From contig NZ_CP089391.1 in assembly GCF_027594865.1 (NCBI RefSeq), positions 248,001 to 312,000 on the forward strand: a stretch of 64,000 nt of DNA, given 5' to 3'. Shown here in pieces: positions 56,032 to 64,000 of the stretch (the first letter of the stretch is position 1; the number at the start of each line of letters is the position of its first letter). Made by a program: the position numbers and the translations under genes. The notes beneath the pieces are model-generated. The model was given only the letters and a program-made list of their open reading frames with translations. It ran no database searches and was not told the origin of the DNA. The stretch is from Bradyrhizobium xenonodulans (GTDB taxonomy: Bacteria; Pseudomonadota; Alphaproteobacteria; Rhizobiales; Xanthobacteraceae).

Positions 56032-56035
<4 letters not shown>
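55971..56035. repeat. Palindromic repeat abutting and overlapping tRNA-Ala
   Basis: ACCACGCTTCGCCCTTC (left arm, from 55971) mirrors GAAGGGCGGAGCGTGGT (right arm, to 56035) with one mismatch, and inner CGTGGCTGCGCCACG forms a second hairpin. The right arm overlaps the encoded CCA and discriminator of tRNA-Ala on the other strand. Confidence 0.75.
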
Positions 56036-56107
<72 letters not shown>

Positions 56108-56296
56108 TTTGCTGGCCGCTCTGGTAAACGCGGCCGACAACCGGGCGCCATTTAAGTCCCCGCCAAGGTCAAGTCAAGGACGGGTGCAACCCGGTTTTAG
56201 CCATTCCGGCGTCCGAACTTCCCTTGTTTGGGCCTGACGGAACCGATATCTAGCAAAAGGCGTCAATCCCGACCGCAGCCAGAGTTTTTAAAAGCC

Positions 56297-56587
56297 ATGC
56301 GTGCCGTTCTCGACATCGTCATCATCGTGCTCGACCTCTACGTCTGGCTGCTGATCGCCTCCGCGATCCTGTCCTGGCTGATCGCCTTCAACGTCGTGAA
56401 CACCCGCAACCAGTTCGTTTCGGCGGTGGCGGAGTTCCTGTACCGGATCACCGAGCCGGTCCTGGCGCCGATTCGCAATTTCCTGCCCAGCCTCGGCGGC
56501 CTCGACATCTCGCCGATCATCCTGATCCTGCTCATCATGTTCATCGAGCGCGTGATTCTGTACTACATCTACCCGAACGTGATCTGA
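56297..56587 (+). CDS. YggT family membrane protein
   Basis: A 96-residue protein with two hydrophobic segments (about 4-28 and 72-90) of the YggT family, and the linker NQFVSAVAEFLYRITEPVLAPIRNFLPSLGGLDISPI typical of it. YggT proteins are inner-membrane proteins of unclear role, in some bacteria linked to ion homeostasis or cell division. ATG 56297 gives the standard family length. The gene is followed by DUF167 and folD on the same strand with very short gaps, so they form an operon. Confidence 0.92.
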   Translation: MRAVLDIVIIVLDLYVWLLIASAILSWLIAFNVVNTRNQFVSAVAEFLYRITEPVLAPIRNFLPSLGGLDISPIILILLIMFIERVILYYIYPNVI

Positions 56588-56602
56588 GCGGGTTGGAGCG
56601 CC

Positions 56603-56962
56603 TTGGTTGCAAACAAGGAACCCTGGCGTTACTCGGCCGCAGGAATCAGCATCGCGCTGCGGGTGACGCCGCGCGGCGGCCGCGACGACATCGACGGGAT
56701 CGAGCAATTGGCCGACGGCCGCAGCGTGCTCAAGGTGCGGGTGCGCGCGATCGCCGATGGCGGCGAGGCCAACAAGGCCGTTCTGGTCCTGTTGGCGAAA
56801 TCACTCGGCGTCCCCAAGGCCAGCGTAAAGCTGCTATCCGGTGCCACCTCGCGGCTGAAGCAGATCGCGGTCGACGGCGATCCGTCGCGGCTCGGCGAAG
56901 CCCTGCGCAAGCTCGTCCAAGCCAAATCGGCAGACACGAAATCGATAGACCAAGGGAACTGA
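56603..56962 (+). CDS. DUF167 (YggU) family protein
   Basis: A 119-residue protein with the DUF167 core: [63 protein letters not shown]. Its structure is known for YggU-type proteins but no activity is established. It neighbours YggT as in many genomes. The start is TTG 56603 with GGAG four bases upstream; no ATG exists before the conserved core. It ends one base before the folD ATG. Confidence 0.9.
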   Translation: MVANKEPWRYSAAGISIALRVTPRGGRDDIDGIEQLADGRSVLKVRVRAIADGGEANKAVLVLLAKSLGVPKASVKLLSGATSRLKQIAVDGDPSRLGEALRKLVQAKSADTKSIDQGN

Positions 56963-56963
56963 C

Positions 56964-57848
56964 ATGACCGCCAAGATCATCGATGGAAAGATCATTGCCG
57001 CGGAACTCCGCGGCCGTGTCGCCGACGAGGTCGCCCGCGTCAAGCGCGAGCACAATCTGGTGCCGGGCCTTGCGGTGGTGCTGGTCGGCAACGACCCCGC
57101 CAGCGAGGTCTATGTCCGCTCAAAACACACCCAGACCCAGGCAGCCGGCATGGCCTCGTTCGAGCACAAGCTGCCGGCCGACGTCTCGCAAGCCGATCTG
57201 CTGGCGGTCGTCGCCAAACTCAACCGCGATCCCGCCGTGCACGGCATCCTGGTGCAACTGCCGCTGCCGAAGGGCCTGAACACCGAAGCCGTCATCAACG
57301 CCATCGATCCCGCCAAGGACGTCGACGGCCTGCATCCGAACAATGCCGGCCGGCTCGCCGGCGGCTTCCAGGCGCTGTCGCCCTGCACGCCGCTCGGCTC
57401 GATCATCCTGACCAAGAGCGTGCACGCCTCGCTCGAAGGCATGAACGCCATCGTCATCGGCCGCTCCAATTTGGTCGGCCGTCCGCTGGTGCAATTGCTG
57501 CTGAACGAGAACGCCACGGTGACGATCGCGCACTCGCGATCGCGCGATCTGCCCGGCCTCGTGAAGCGCGCCGATCTCGTCTACGCCGCGGTCGGCAAGC
57601 CGGAGATGGTGCGCGGCGACTGGCTCAAGCCGGGGGCGACCGTGATCGACATCGGCATCAACCGCATCCCCAAGGACGACGGCAAGACGCGTCTCGTCGG
57701 TGACGTCGCCTATCAGGAAGCGCTTGGCGTGGCCGGTGCGATCACGCCGGTGCCGGGCGGCGTCGGCCAGATGACGGTGGCGTGCCTGCTGGTGAATACC
57801 CTGCGCGCGGCCTGCGCGATCGCGGGGCTGCCGAAGCCGGCGGTGTAG
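56964..57848 (+). CDS. folD: Methylenetetrahydrofolate dehydrogenase/cyclohydrolase
   Basis: A 294-residue bifunctional folate enzyme converting methylene-THF to formyl-THF with NADP+. The catalytic Y50 and K54 lie in [11 protein letters not shown]; other signatures are [24 protein letters not shown], the nucleotide loop [15 protein letters not shown] and [15 protein letters not shown]. Its location next to yggT and DUF167 is typical of Rhizobiales. It supplies formyl-THF, which purH elsewhere in the window uses. Confidence 0.96.
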   Translation: MTAKIIDGKIIAAELRGRVADEVARVKREHNLVPGLAVVLVGNDPASEVYVRSKHTQTQAAGMASFEHKLPADVSQADLLAVVAKLNRDPAVHGILVQLPLPKGLNTEAVINAIDPAKDVDGLHPNNAGRLAGGFQALSPCTPLGSIILTKSVHASLEGMNAIVIGRSNLVGRPLVQLLLNENATVTIAHSRSRDLPGLVKRADLVYAAVGKPEMVRGDWLKPGATVIDIGINRIPKDDGKTRLVGDVAYQEALGVAGAITPVPGGVGQMTVACLLVNTLRAACAIAGLPKPAV

Positions 57849-57856
57849 TGATCTCG

Positions 57857-57976
57857 CGTGCCCCGGCCGCAGCGCAGCGTGTAACGATGCGCTGCTGAGC
57901 CGGGGCCTAGTGCAAGTTACATCATAGGTCCCGGCTCTGCGAAGCGTCACTTCGTGCCGCATCGCGTCCGGGACAC
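57857..57976. repeat. Palindromic intergenic repeat between folD and ppa
   Basis: Two hairpin units are present: CGTGCCCCGGC with GCCGGGGC in the left half, and GTCCCGGCTC with a CGCGTCCGGGACACGG partner in the right half. Convergent genes flank it, so it may end transcription on both sides. Confidence 0.7.
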
Positions 57977-57983
57977 GGACGCC

Positions 57984-58520
57984 TTAGCCTTTTTTGTTCT
58001 TTTCGCGCTCGATGCCTTCGAGGATCAGCTTGTGCGCATCCTCGGGGCCGCCCCAGCGCAAAATCTTCACCCACTTGCCCTTCTCGAGATCCTTGTAGTG
58101 CTCGAAGAAGTGCTGGATCTGCTGAAGCGTGATGTCAGGCAGATCGGAATACGACTTCACCTTGTCGTAGCGCTGCGTGAGCTTCGACGACGGCACGGCA
58201 AGAATCTTCTCGTCGCCGCCGGCTTCGTCTTCCATGAACAGCACGCCGACCGGGCGCACGCTCATGACGGCGCCGGGAATGATGGCGCGGGTGTTGATGA
58301 TCAGCACGTCGCAGGGGTCGCCGTCATCGGACAGCGTGTGCGGGATAAAGCCGTAGTTACCGGGGTAACGCATCGGCGTGTAGAGGAAGCGGTCGACCAC
58401 CAGCGTGCCGGCCTCCTTGTCCATCTCGTATTTGATCGGTTCGCCGCCCACGGGGACTTCGATCACGACGTTGACGTCGTGGGGGACATTCTTCCCGATC
58501 GAGATAGCATCGATACGCAT
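57984..58520 (-). CDS. ppa: Inorganic pyrophosphatase (family I)
   Basis: A 178-residue cytoplasmic pyrophosphatase. The family I signature DGDPCDV provides three metal-binding aspartates, and [21 protein letters not shown] and ILAVPSSK complete the active site. It removes pyrophosphate made in biosynthesis. Length matches the bacterial hexameric enzymes. Its C-terminus ends with a lysine-rich tail (KNKKG). Confidence 0.97.
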   Translation of the reverse strand: MRIDAISIGKNVPHDVNVVIEVPVGGEPIKYEMDKEAGTLVVDRFLYTPMRYPGNYGFIPHTLSDDGDPCDVLIINTRAIIPGAVMSVRPVGVLFMEDEAGGDEKILAVPSSKLTQRYDKVKSYSDLPDITLQQIQHFFEHYKDLEKGKWVKILRWGGPEDAHKLILEGIEREKNKKG

Positions 58521-58581
58521 TCAAGGCTCCGTTGTTGCCGAGGATAAATCGCGCCCGGCAGCGATTTTGGCGCTGTCATAC

Positions 58582-58596
58582 GCGGGCTTGGCCCGC
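58582..58596. repeat. Short inverted repeat (GCGGGCTTGGCCCGC)
   Basis: GCGGGC and GCCCGC pair around TTG in the 192-bp gap between ppa and the GNAT gene. The surrounding CGCGGGCTTGGCCCGCCAA resembles another Bradyrhizobium repeat family. No gene is seen in the gap. Confidence 0.5.
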
Positions 58597-58712
58597 CAAT
58601 CCATCGTGTTTTTGTGAAATAATGAATCCGGCGATCACCGGCTCAAAGGCAACGGTATCGACGGATGGGAAACGCTGCCGGCCAAGCTTTCAGCAGCTCA
58701 ATGGGTCAAATC

Positions 58713-59222
58713 TTAGTTGGTCCAGGCGAAGGCCACCTTGTCGAGCGACTTCGGCCCGAAACGCTCCGAGGAGCGCGCCACCATACGGCCACCCAGGGCC
58801 CGGTAGAACTCGGTCGCGGGATCGTTGTCCGAGAGAGCCCACACCACCATACTCTTCAGGCCGCTCTGCATCAGGTCGCGGCGGGCGGCTGTGAACAGGC
58901 GGCGGCCAAAGCCGAGGCCCTGGAATTCAGGACGCAGGTAGAGCTCGTAGATCTCGCCATCGAAATGCAGGCTGCGGGCGCGGTTGCGGCCGTAATTGGC
59001 GTAGCCGGCGATCTTGTCGCCGAACACGAGCACGCTGACGCGACTGCCCTTGCGGATCGCACTGTCCCACCACTGCGGACCACGGCGGTTGATCAGCTTC
59101 TCCAGCTCACCGCCGGGAATGATGCCCTGATAGGCGGCGCGCCAGGCTTCGTCATGGGTGGACGCCACCGCAGTTGCATCTGCAGCTTTGGCCGGCCGGA
59201 CCTCGATCAGGGTTGTGCTCAT
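58713..59222 (-). CDS. GNAT family N-acetyltransferase
   Basis: A 169-residue acetyltransferase. The acetyl-CoA motif lies in YLRPEFQGLGFGRRLFTAARRDL (Q/R-x-x-G-x-G/A), preceded by the strand GEIYELYLRP and followed by VVWALSDNDPATEFYRALGG. The substrate is not evident. ATG 59222 is chosen (MSTTLIEVRPAKAAD); a TTG at 59258 would add 12 residues without support. The 266 bp before it hold its promoter and that of the next operon, but no clear boxes were seen. Confidence 0.88.
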   Translation of the reverse strand: MSTTLIEVRPAKAADATAVASTHDEAWRAAYQGIIPGGELEKLINRRGPQWWDSAIRKGSRVSVLVFGDKIAGYANYGRNRARSLHFDGEIYELYLRPEFQGLGFGRRLFTAARRDLMQSGLKSMVVWALSDNDPATEFYRALGGRMVARSSERFGPKSLDKVAFAWTN

Positions 59223-59488
59223 GGACACAATCAAACCAAGTCGCCGCGCTCGCGGCAAGACCTATCGTTAATTATCGGTTAACCTGTGGACTTTGTGCAT
59301 CAGTATTTCAACCATGTTGTACCGAAAAAAGACAAGACGCCATTTCGGGTGGCATCGGCCTGCCATGCACCAGTGCAAAACTTCCCGGCGGCAACGAATG
59401 AACCGCCATGGCAACGCAGAAAGTCCGCCGATATTGATTCGTTCCAACTAGTCTGGCTGTCGCTATCCGTGTTCGGCTCCGGCAATTC

Positions 59489-60400
59489 ATGCGGTTCTTC
59501 AACACCCTTTTCAGCCCCCTTGCGCTCCTGCCTTTGCTGTCGCTGCTGACTGCGCCGCCTCTGTGCGCGCAGGTCACGTTCGGGCCGTCGGGCGAGGAGG
59601 GCGAACCGTTTCGCCGGCAGGAGTGGCGTGTGCCCTCACCCGATACCAGCGTTGCCGCGCACGCCCTGCTGTTTCGCCCCGCCGGGGTCGGCCCGTTTCG
59701 GCTCGTGGTGATCGCGCACGCCTCGACGCAGAATGGATTGCGTCGTGCGCAAATGCCGCAGCCGGAATACCGCGCGCTCACGGCCGTTCTCGTCGCGCGC
59801 GGCTTTGCCGTGCTGGTGCCCGAGCGGCTCGGCCATGGTGCAACCGGCGGCCGCTACATCGAGGACCAGGGCGGATGTGACGAAGCGGACTATGCGCGCT
59901 CGGGCCGCGCGACCGCCGAGCAAATTTCGCTCGCGTTGAACTATCTGCGCAGGCAGGATTTCATGCGCAAGGATGCCGCGGTCGTGATCGGTCATTCCGC
60001 CGGCGGCTGGGGCGCGCTGGCGCTCGCGAGTGCCGATTCGAAAACGATCTCGGCGATCATCGCGATCGCGCCGGGGCGCGGCGGCCACGCCAATGACGAA
60101 CCGAACCGGATTTGTGCGCCGCAGACGCTTCATGCGGCCGCCGCTGAGTTCGGCAAAGCCGCGCGCATTCCCGTCACATGGCTCGTTGCGACCAATGACA
60201 GCTATTTCGCGCCGAAGTTTTCGCTGGGCTTGGCCGATGCGTTTCGCGGCAGCGGCGGCAACGTCGACTTCCGCACCTTGCCGGCCGTCGGCAGCGAGGG
60301 GCACTGGATGATCGAGAGCGAGGCCGGCGTCAGAGCTGCCAGCAACGAGCTCGATCGTGCGCTGAACCGGTCCAAACCCGCGGCAACCAAGAAGCCATGA
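59489..60400 (+). CDS. Exported alpha/beta hydrolase (dienelactone hydrolase-like)
   Basis: A 303-residue protein with a signal peptide (hydrophobic residues 8-25, LCAQ at 25-28). The nucleophile is in VVIGHSAGGWGAL, the acid probably in LVATNDSYFAP, and the His in SEGHWM near the C-terminus. Motifs LVVIAHASTQNGLRRAQMPQPEYRALTAVLVARGFAVLVPERLGHGAT give an alpha/beta hydrolase core of the dienelactone hydrolase/prolyl oligopeptidase clan. The substrate is not known. Its stop overlaps the next gene in ATGA, so it opens a four-gene operon. Confidence 0.83.
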   Translation: MRFFNTLFSPLALLPLLSLLTAPPLCAQVTFGPSGEEGEPFRRQEWRVPSPDTSVAAHALLFRPAGVGPFRLVVIAHASTQNGLRRAQMPQPEYRALTAVLVARGFAVLVPERLGHGATGGRYIEDQGGCDEADYARSGRATAEQISLALNYLRRQDFMRKDAAVVIGHSAGGWGALALASADSKTISAIIAIAPGRGGHANDEPNRICAPQTLHAAAAEFGKAARIPVTWLVATNDSYFAPKFSLGLADAFRGSGGNVDFRTLPAVGSEGHWMIESEAGVRAASNELDRALNRSKPAATKKP

Positions 60401-60864
60401 CGCTGTATCTCCTGGTCAAATACCTGCATGTGCTCGGTGCCATCGTCATCCTCGGTACCGGCACCGGCATCGCCTTCTTCATGCTGATGGCGCATCGCAC
60501 GGATAACGCGGAATTCATTGCGCGCACGGCTTCGGTGGTGGTGATCGCGGACGCAATCTTCACGTTGTCGGCCGTGATCCTCCAGCCGGTCACCGGCGGC
60601 CTGCTGATGATGCTCTCGGCGATGCCGGTCACCGAGCGCTGGCTGCTCGCCTCGCTCGCGCTCTATGTCATTGCTGGCCTGTTCTGGGTCCCCGTCGTCG
60701 TCATGCAGATCGAGATGCGCGATCTCGCACGCAAGGCGGCCGAGCAGCGCGTCGTGCTTCCGGAACGCTATTTTGTGCTATTCCGCCGCTGGTTCGCATT
60801 TGGCTTTCCCGGTTTCGGCGCGACGATGCTCATTCTCTGGCTGATGATCGCAAAGCCGTTCTGA
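60397..60864 (+). CDS. DUF2269 family membrane protein
   Basis: A 155-residue protein with four hydrophobic segments. The start MTLYLLVKYLHVLGAIVILGTGTGIAFFMLM has the histidine of the DUF2269 signature, and LPERYFVLFRRWFAFGFPGFGATMLILWLMI is the fourth helix. The family is uncharacterised. The ATG overlaps the hydrolase stop, and the next gene begins eight bases after its stop, so translation is coupled. Confidence 0.9.
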   Translation: MTLYLLVKYLHVLGAIVILGTGTGIAFFMLMAHRTDNAEFIARTASVVVIADAIFTLSAVILQPVTGGLLMMLSAMPVTERWLLASLALYVIAGLFWVPVVVMQIEMRDLARKAAEQRVVLPERYFVLFRRWFAFGFPGFGATMLILWLMIAKPF

Positions 60865-60872
60865 GGGATACG

Positions 60873-62192
60873 ATGGGTCAGCGAACCATTTTGGTGCTCG
60901 GGGCCTCCGGCCTGATCGGCCGCTTCGTCACCGACGATCTGCGCGCGCGGGGATTTCGTGTGGTGGGCGTGGCGCGCAGCCTGTCGCCGGCGCAGACAAT
61001 GAGCGCGCGGGACATCGAGCTGCCGATCCTGTCGCTCGATGCAGCCGCGCTGACGCGCCTCCTCAGCGAGCATGCCGTGGATGTCATCGTCAACTGCCTC
61101 GGCGTGCTTCAGGATGGCCCCGGCAGCGACACCAATGCGGTGCATCGCGATTTCGTCGCACGGCTGCTTCGGGCGATCGGCGACAGCGGCCGTGCGATCC
61201 GGCTGGTGCATATCTCGATCCCCGGAATGGCCGAGGCCGATCGCACCGCGTTTGCGACGACCAAGCGCGAGGCCGAGCGGCTGATCGCGGCATCCGGCAT
61301 TCCCCACGCCATCTTGCGACCCGGCTTCGTCGTGGCGCCGTCAGCCTATGGCGGCAGCGCCATGCTGCGCGCGCTCGCCGCTTTCCCGCTCGACCTGCCG
61401 GCCAAGGAGATGGTGACGCCGTTCCGGCCCGTCGCGGTCGAGGATATTGCGGCGACCATCGCCTGGCTCGCCGCGCGCGATATCGAAGACGTCTCCGTGA
61501 AAGCCGTGAGCTGGGACCTGATGCAGACCGAACCCGTCACCATGGCTGGCGTCATCGCGCAGTTTCGTCTCGCATTCGGCACGGCAGGCTGGCCGCGCGT
61601 CGCAATGCCGCCCTTCATGCTCGGTCTCGGCGCAAAGCTCGGCGATCTCGTCAATCATCTCGGCTGGATGCCGCCGATGCGCACCACCGCCATCGCCGAG
61701 CTGCGCCGCGGCGTGCGAGGTGATCCCTCCGCGTGGATCGCCGCCACGGGCATCGCGCCGAAGAATCTGGCGGATACGATCGGGCGCCGCCCCGCCACCA
61801 TCCAGGACAAATGGTTCGCGCGGCTGTTCCTGATCAAGGCGCTGATCGTCGCAAGCCTGGTCGTGTTCTGGCTCGTCTCGGGATTCATCGCGCTGTTCGT
61901 CTCCTATCGGGCCGCGGCCGGCATTTTGACGTCGCACGGCTTCGCACCGGCACTGGTCGATCCCATCACCATCGGCACCAGCCTGATGGACATGAGCATC
62001 GGCGTGCTGATCGCCTTCAGCCGCACCGCGGCGATCGGGCTCATCCTGGGCATCGTCGCTTCGCTCGGTTACATGTTCGGCGCAGCGATCCTCACGCCTG
62101 ACCTCTGGATCGAGCCGTTAGGTGCGCTGGTGAAGACAGGACCGGCGATCGTGCTGATGCTGGTGGCATTGCTCATGCTGGACAATCGGTGA
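60873..62192 (+). CDS. NAD(P)H-binding SDR-like protein with C-terminal DoxX-like membrane domain
   Basis: A 439-residue fusion. Residues 1-290 are an atypical extended SDR: ILVLGASGLIGRF for the cofactor, DVIVNCLGVLQDG, and ATTKREAERLI with the Lys. Residues about 305-439 are four membrane helices of the DoxX/SURF4-like type (FLIKALIVASLVVFWLVSGFIALF, VGVLIAFSRTAAIGLILGIV and so on). The N-terminal domain should lie at the cytoplasmic face. Its substrate is unknown. Its stop codon overlaps the start of the DCC gene by one base (TGATG). Confidence 0.88.
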   Translation: MGQRTILVLGASGLIGRFVTDDLRARGFRVVGVARSLSPAQTMSARDIELPILSLDAAALTRLLSEHAVDVIVNCLGVLQDGPGSDTNAVHRDFVARLLRAIGDSGRAIRLVHISIPGMAEADRTAFATTKREAERLIAASGIPHAILRPGFVVAPSAYGGSAMLRALAAFPLDLPAKEMVTPFRPVAVEDIAATIAWLAARDIEDVSVKAVSWDLMQTEPVTMAGVIAQFRLAFGTAGWPRVAMPPFMLGLGAKLGDLVNHLGWMPPMRTTAIAELRRGVRGDPSAWIAATGIAPKNLADTIGRRPATIQDKWFARLFLIKALIVASLVVFWLVSGFIALFVSYRAAAGILTSHGFAPALVDPITIGTSLMDMSIGVLIAFSRTAAIGLILGIVASLGYMFGAAILTPDLWIEPLGALVKTGPAIVLMLVALLMLDNR

Positions 62193-62599
62193 TGGGGAAA
62201 TGGCCCGACGACGACGTGATCCTGTTCGACGGCGTCTGCATCTTCTGCTCGCGCTGGGTTCGCTTCGTCGCCAAGCGCGACACGGCGAGGCGGTTTCGCT
62301 TCACACCGATTCAGTCGGACTACGGCGCGAAGCTCGCGCGCACCTTCGGCATCGATCCTGACGATCCCGATACCAACGCTGTGGTCCACGGCGGCGAGGT
62401 GTTCATGAAATCAGACGCTGCACTGACAGTGCTGTCGCTTTTGCCGGGATGGGGCTGGGTGCGGATGCTGTTCGCCGTGCCGAGGCCGCTACGAGACCCC
62501 GTCTACAACCGCATCGCGCGCAACCGCTATCGCATTTTCGGCAAGTACGAGGCGTGCTTCGTGCCGGATGCCGATCTGCGGGCGCGGGTGATCGAGTAG
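62192..62599 (+). CDS. DCC family thiol-disulfide oxidoreductase-like protein (DUF393)
   Basis: A 135-residue protein with the DCC signature DGVCIFCSRWVRFVAKRD, where the two cysteines form a CxxC (CIFC) redox pair in a thioredoxin-like fold. Family members are predicted thiol-disulfide oxidoreductases, usually encoded near membrane DoxX-type proteins, as here. The start ATG overlaps the stop of the SDR-DoxX gene. It is the last gene of the operon; the next gene is convergent. Confidence 0.9.
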   Translation: MGKWPDDDVILFDGVCIFCSRWVRFVAKRDTARRFRFTPIQSDYGAKLARTFGIDPDDPDTNAVVHGGEVFMKSDAALTVLSLLPGWGWVRMLFAVPRPLRDPVYNRIARNRYRIFGKYEACFVPDADLRARVIE

Positions 62600-62607
62600 T
62601 ACCCTCG

Positions 62608-63435
62608 TCAAGAGAAAGAGGCTTCGTAGTTGAGCGGCGAAAGGCGAACGAGTTTCTCCAGCGGCGGAGTTAACTCGAACATACGAGGGTGTGCCGAGAA
62701 ATCAAAAACCCGGCAAAGTCTAAAAGCGTCTGGCCGTTCTGAAGCCAGAGAGAGCTCGTTTCTCGTGATGTAAAACGGTGTGACGTCCGCGCCGACCGTT
62801 GTCTTTACTTCGAGCAGTCGTTCTCTGCCTTGCGCGTCGAAAGAGAGTATGTCGTAGCCTGCGCCGTCACCAAGTTCTTCCGAAATCCATCGAATTTTCC
62901 TGGCAAGATCGGGGCGTTCAAGCTGAGTTAGTCTCTGGCGTTCGTGATGGAAGACCAGCTCTTCTCCGTCGCGACCTAGTTTGCGGTTACGGAAGTCCCG
63001 TTCGACCGGGTTAAACTTACGGATCAACCGCTCTATGTCCGCCTTGCGCGGCGAAACTGGCAGGAGCGGTGGAGGGGCTCCCACAAACAGGCCTTGCCGC
63101 TCAGCCCACCCGTCCACGACCTTCTCCGGGTGCAACGCAGCCGGATTATGAGAAAGGTACCGATCAATCGCAGGAATAATCGCGGCTTGATGATTATCGG
63201 CCGGGAAATAGCCCTTGATGCTGGGCAGGCCCAACTTGACCAGCACTGCCGAAATGTTCCGATGCTTGAATTCGACGGAACTCTTGCTTCGATCGAGACT
63301 ATCTCTCAAAGCCCGATTGTGTGCGGCCTTGTTATAGGGAATGCCGGAGATCTCTTCGTCGAGCATGCTAAAATAGTCGGCGACGATGCGATCGAGCTCT
63401 TCGTCAGTCCAGTCTGGTTGTCCGCCGCCGGCCAT
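62608..63435 (-). CDS. DUF3883 domain protein, likely nuclease-fold, AT-richer insert
   Basis: A 275-residue protein. The C-terminal third has the DUF3883 pattern: DGAGYDILSFDAQGRERLLEVKTTVGADVTPFYITRNEL, in which D and the E-x-K of LEVKTT are the residues of PD-(D/E)XK-like nucleases. The N-terminal part (TDEELDRIVADYFSMLDEEISG and KHRNISAVLVKLGLPSIKGYFPADN) occurs with this domain in restriction-like and defence-related proteins. The base composition is visibly lower in GC than the neighbours, a sign of transfer. No partner methylase or helicase is adjacent. Function is inferred from the fold. Confidence 0.8.
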   Translation of the reverse strand: MAGGGQPDWTDEELDRIVADYFSMLDEEISGIPYNKAAHNRALRDSLDRSKSSVEFKHRNISAVLVKLGLPSIKGYFPADNHQAAIIPAIDRYLSHNPAALHPEKVVDGWAERQGLFVGAPPPLLPVSPRKADIERLIRKFNPVERDFRNRKLGRDGEELVFHHERQRLTQLERPDLARKIRWISEELGDGAGYDILSFDAQGRERLLEVKTTVGADVTPFYITRNELSLASERPDAFRLCRVFDFSAHPRMFELTPPLEKLVRLSPLNYEASFS

Positions 63436-63480
63436 ACGCAGGAAAATGAACCAAATGGTTATGGGCGTCCAGTCCCGGGT

Positions 63481-64000
63481 TCATGACCAGTCGGATGTCG
63501 CCACCAGCACTTCCTGCGCCGCCCGTTCTCCACTGTCCCGCGCTCCATGCGCCGTCGTGAAAAACTCCGGCGACGTCGCCTCGCCTGCGAAGAACAGTCG
63601 TCCATCTACCGGCGCCGCCAGCACAGCGCGATCTCCGGCGTGGCCCGGCAGCGCGTGCGAATACGATCCCCGCGCGAATGGATCATGCGCCCAGCGCGAC
63701 TCGTATAGCGGCTTCAGCTTGCGGCGGATGTCGTTGCCGAGAAAGCCTGCGATCTCGTCGATGCTCTGCGCGGCAATGGCGCCTTCGCCGGCATCTTCCA
63801 GCGCGCGGGCAAAGCTGCCGCCGAAAAAGCCTTCGATGCAGGGCTGGCCGAACGGGCGGATGTGGTAGGTGCCCATCTCGGTGCGCATGGTGGCGCCGCG
63901 CAGGTTTGCTTCTTTCGGGAAGGCTTCGGCGCCGTCGAGCGCCAGCGTCACCTTGTCGTCGACACCGAGCGGCAGGCCGGCTGCCGCATCGACCTTGGCG
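63481..64000 (-). CDS. Flavin monoamine oxidase family protein, C-terminal part (5' end outside window)
   Basis: The last 172 or so residues of a flavin amine oxidase are present. The C-terminal FAD-binding motif GRLFFAGEATSPEFFTTAHGARDSGERAAQEVL is characteristic of the monoamine oxidase/polyamine oxidase family, and SYSHALPGHAGDRAVLAAPV precedes it. The N-terminal FAD motif lies off the right edge. It is followed by the AT-richer DUF3883 gene on the same strand. Substrate unknown. Confidence 0.9.
   Translation of the reverse strand, partial: AKVDAAAGLPLGVDDKVTLALDGAEAFPKEANLRGATMRTEMGTYHIRPFGQPCIEGFFGGSFARALEDAGEGAIAAQSIDEIAGFLGNDIRRKLKPLYESRWAHDPFARGSYSHALPGHAGDRAVLAAPVDGRLFFAGEATSPEFFTTAHGARDSGERAAQEVLVATSDWS

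Overview
The window is a GC-rich alphaproteobacterial chromosome segment and most resembles Bradyrhizobium or a close relative in the Nitrobacteraceae. This rests on protein character, on the hemD-mitofilin-hemY and rsmB-heparinase-purH gene orders, and on several families of palindromic intergenic repeats of the kind scattered through Bradyrhizobium and Rhodopseudomonas genomes. No taxonomic search was possible. Almost all of it looks like core or housekeeping chromosome. There are about 50 protein genes and three tRNAs (Gly-GCC, Thr-CGT, Ala-CGC). I saw no rRNA operon, prophage, insertion sequence or CRISPR array.

Layout. 0-6.4 kb: the 5' part of a thioredoxin/TPR co-chaperone (ybbN type), tRNA-Gly, an NAD-dependent epimerase, a periplasmic sorbosone-dehydrogenase-like enzyme with a di-haem cytochrome c, panE and a DsbA-like isomerase. 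6.5-14 kb: transporters (MATE, two MFS), DUF2239 and GST divergent around twin palindromes, and gamma-glutamyltransferase. 14-19.5 kb: purH, heparinase II/III-like protein, rsmB, and an SDHAF4-like protein. 19.5-24.8 kb: a tightly overlapping sulfation operon (FAD/NAD(P) oxidoreductase fused to a sulfotransferase, then cysD, then cysNC). 25-28.4 kb: chemoreceptor, a small ORF plus nuclease, and an L,D-transpeptidase. 28.8-37.8 kb: acs, topoisomerase IB, a SRPBCC protein, a class III cyclase, an EVE protein, an esterase, gpsA and tsaD. 37.9-41.8 kb: hemD, mitofilin-like protein, hemY. 42-48 kb: a GT-C-like membrane protein, small secreted proteins, a polysaccharide deacetylase and an MFS exporter. 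48-57.9 kb: a Tat-exported hydrolase, P450, a second cyclase, TerB, SDR, amidotransferase, crotonase, yggT, DUF167 and folD. 58-64 kb: ppa, GNAT, a four-gene membrane/redox operon, an AT-richer DUF3883 gene and the 3' part of an amine oxidase.

How genes work together. The sulfation operon would make APS/PAPS (CysD, CysN and the CysC domain) and use it through a sulfotransferase domain translated just upstream; the FAD domain on the same polypeptide is the unexplained part. Two class III nucleotide cyclases lie in the same window as three CRP-like palindromes placed upstream of small secreted-protein genes, which suggests but does not prove a cAMP-CRP circuit. The cytochrome c next to the sorbosone-dehydrogenase-like protein is a plausible electron acceptor.

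Most promising leads: the FAD-sulfotransferase fusion and its possible internal start, the twin TACCCGGGTA operators, the CRP-like sites with the paralogous four-cysteine secreted proteins, and a 36-codon ORF with a perfect Shine-Dalgarno before the nuclease gene.
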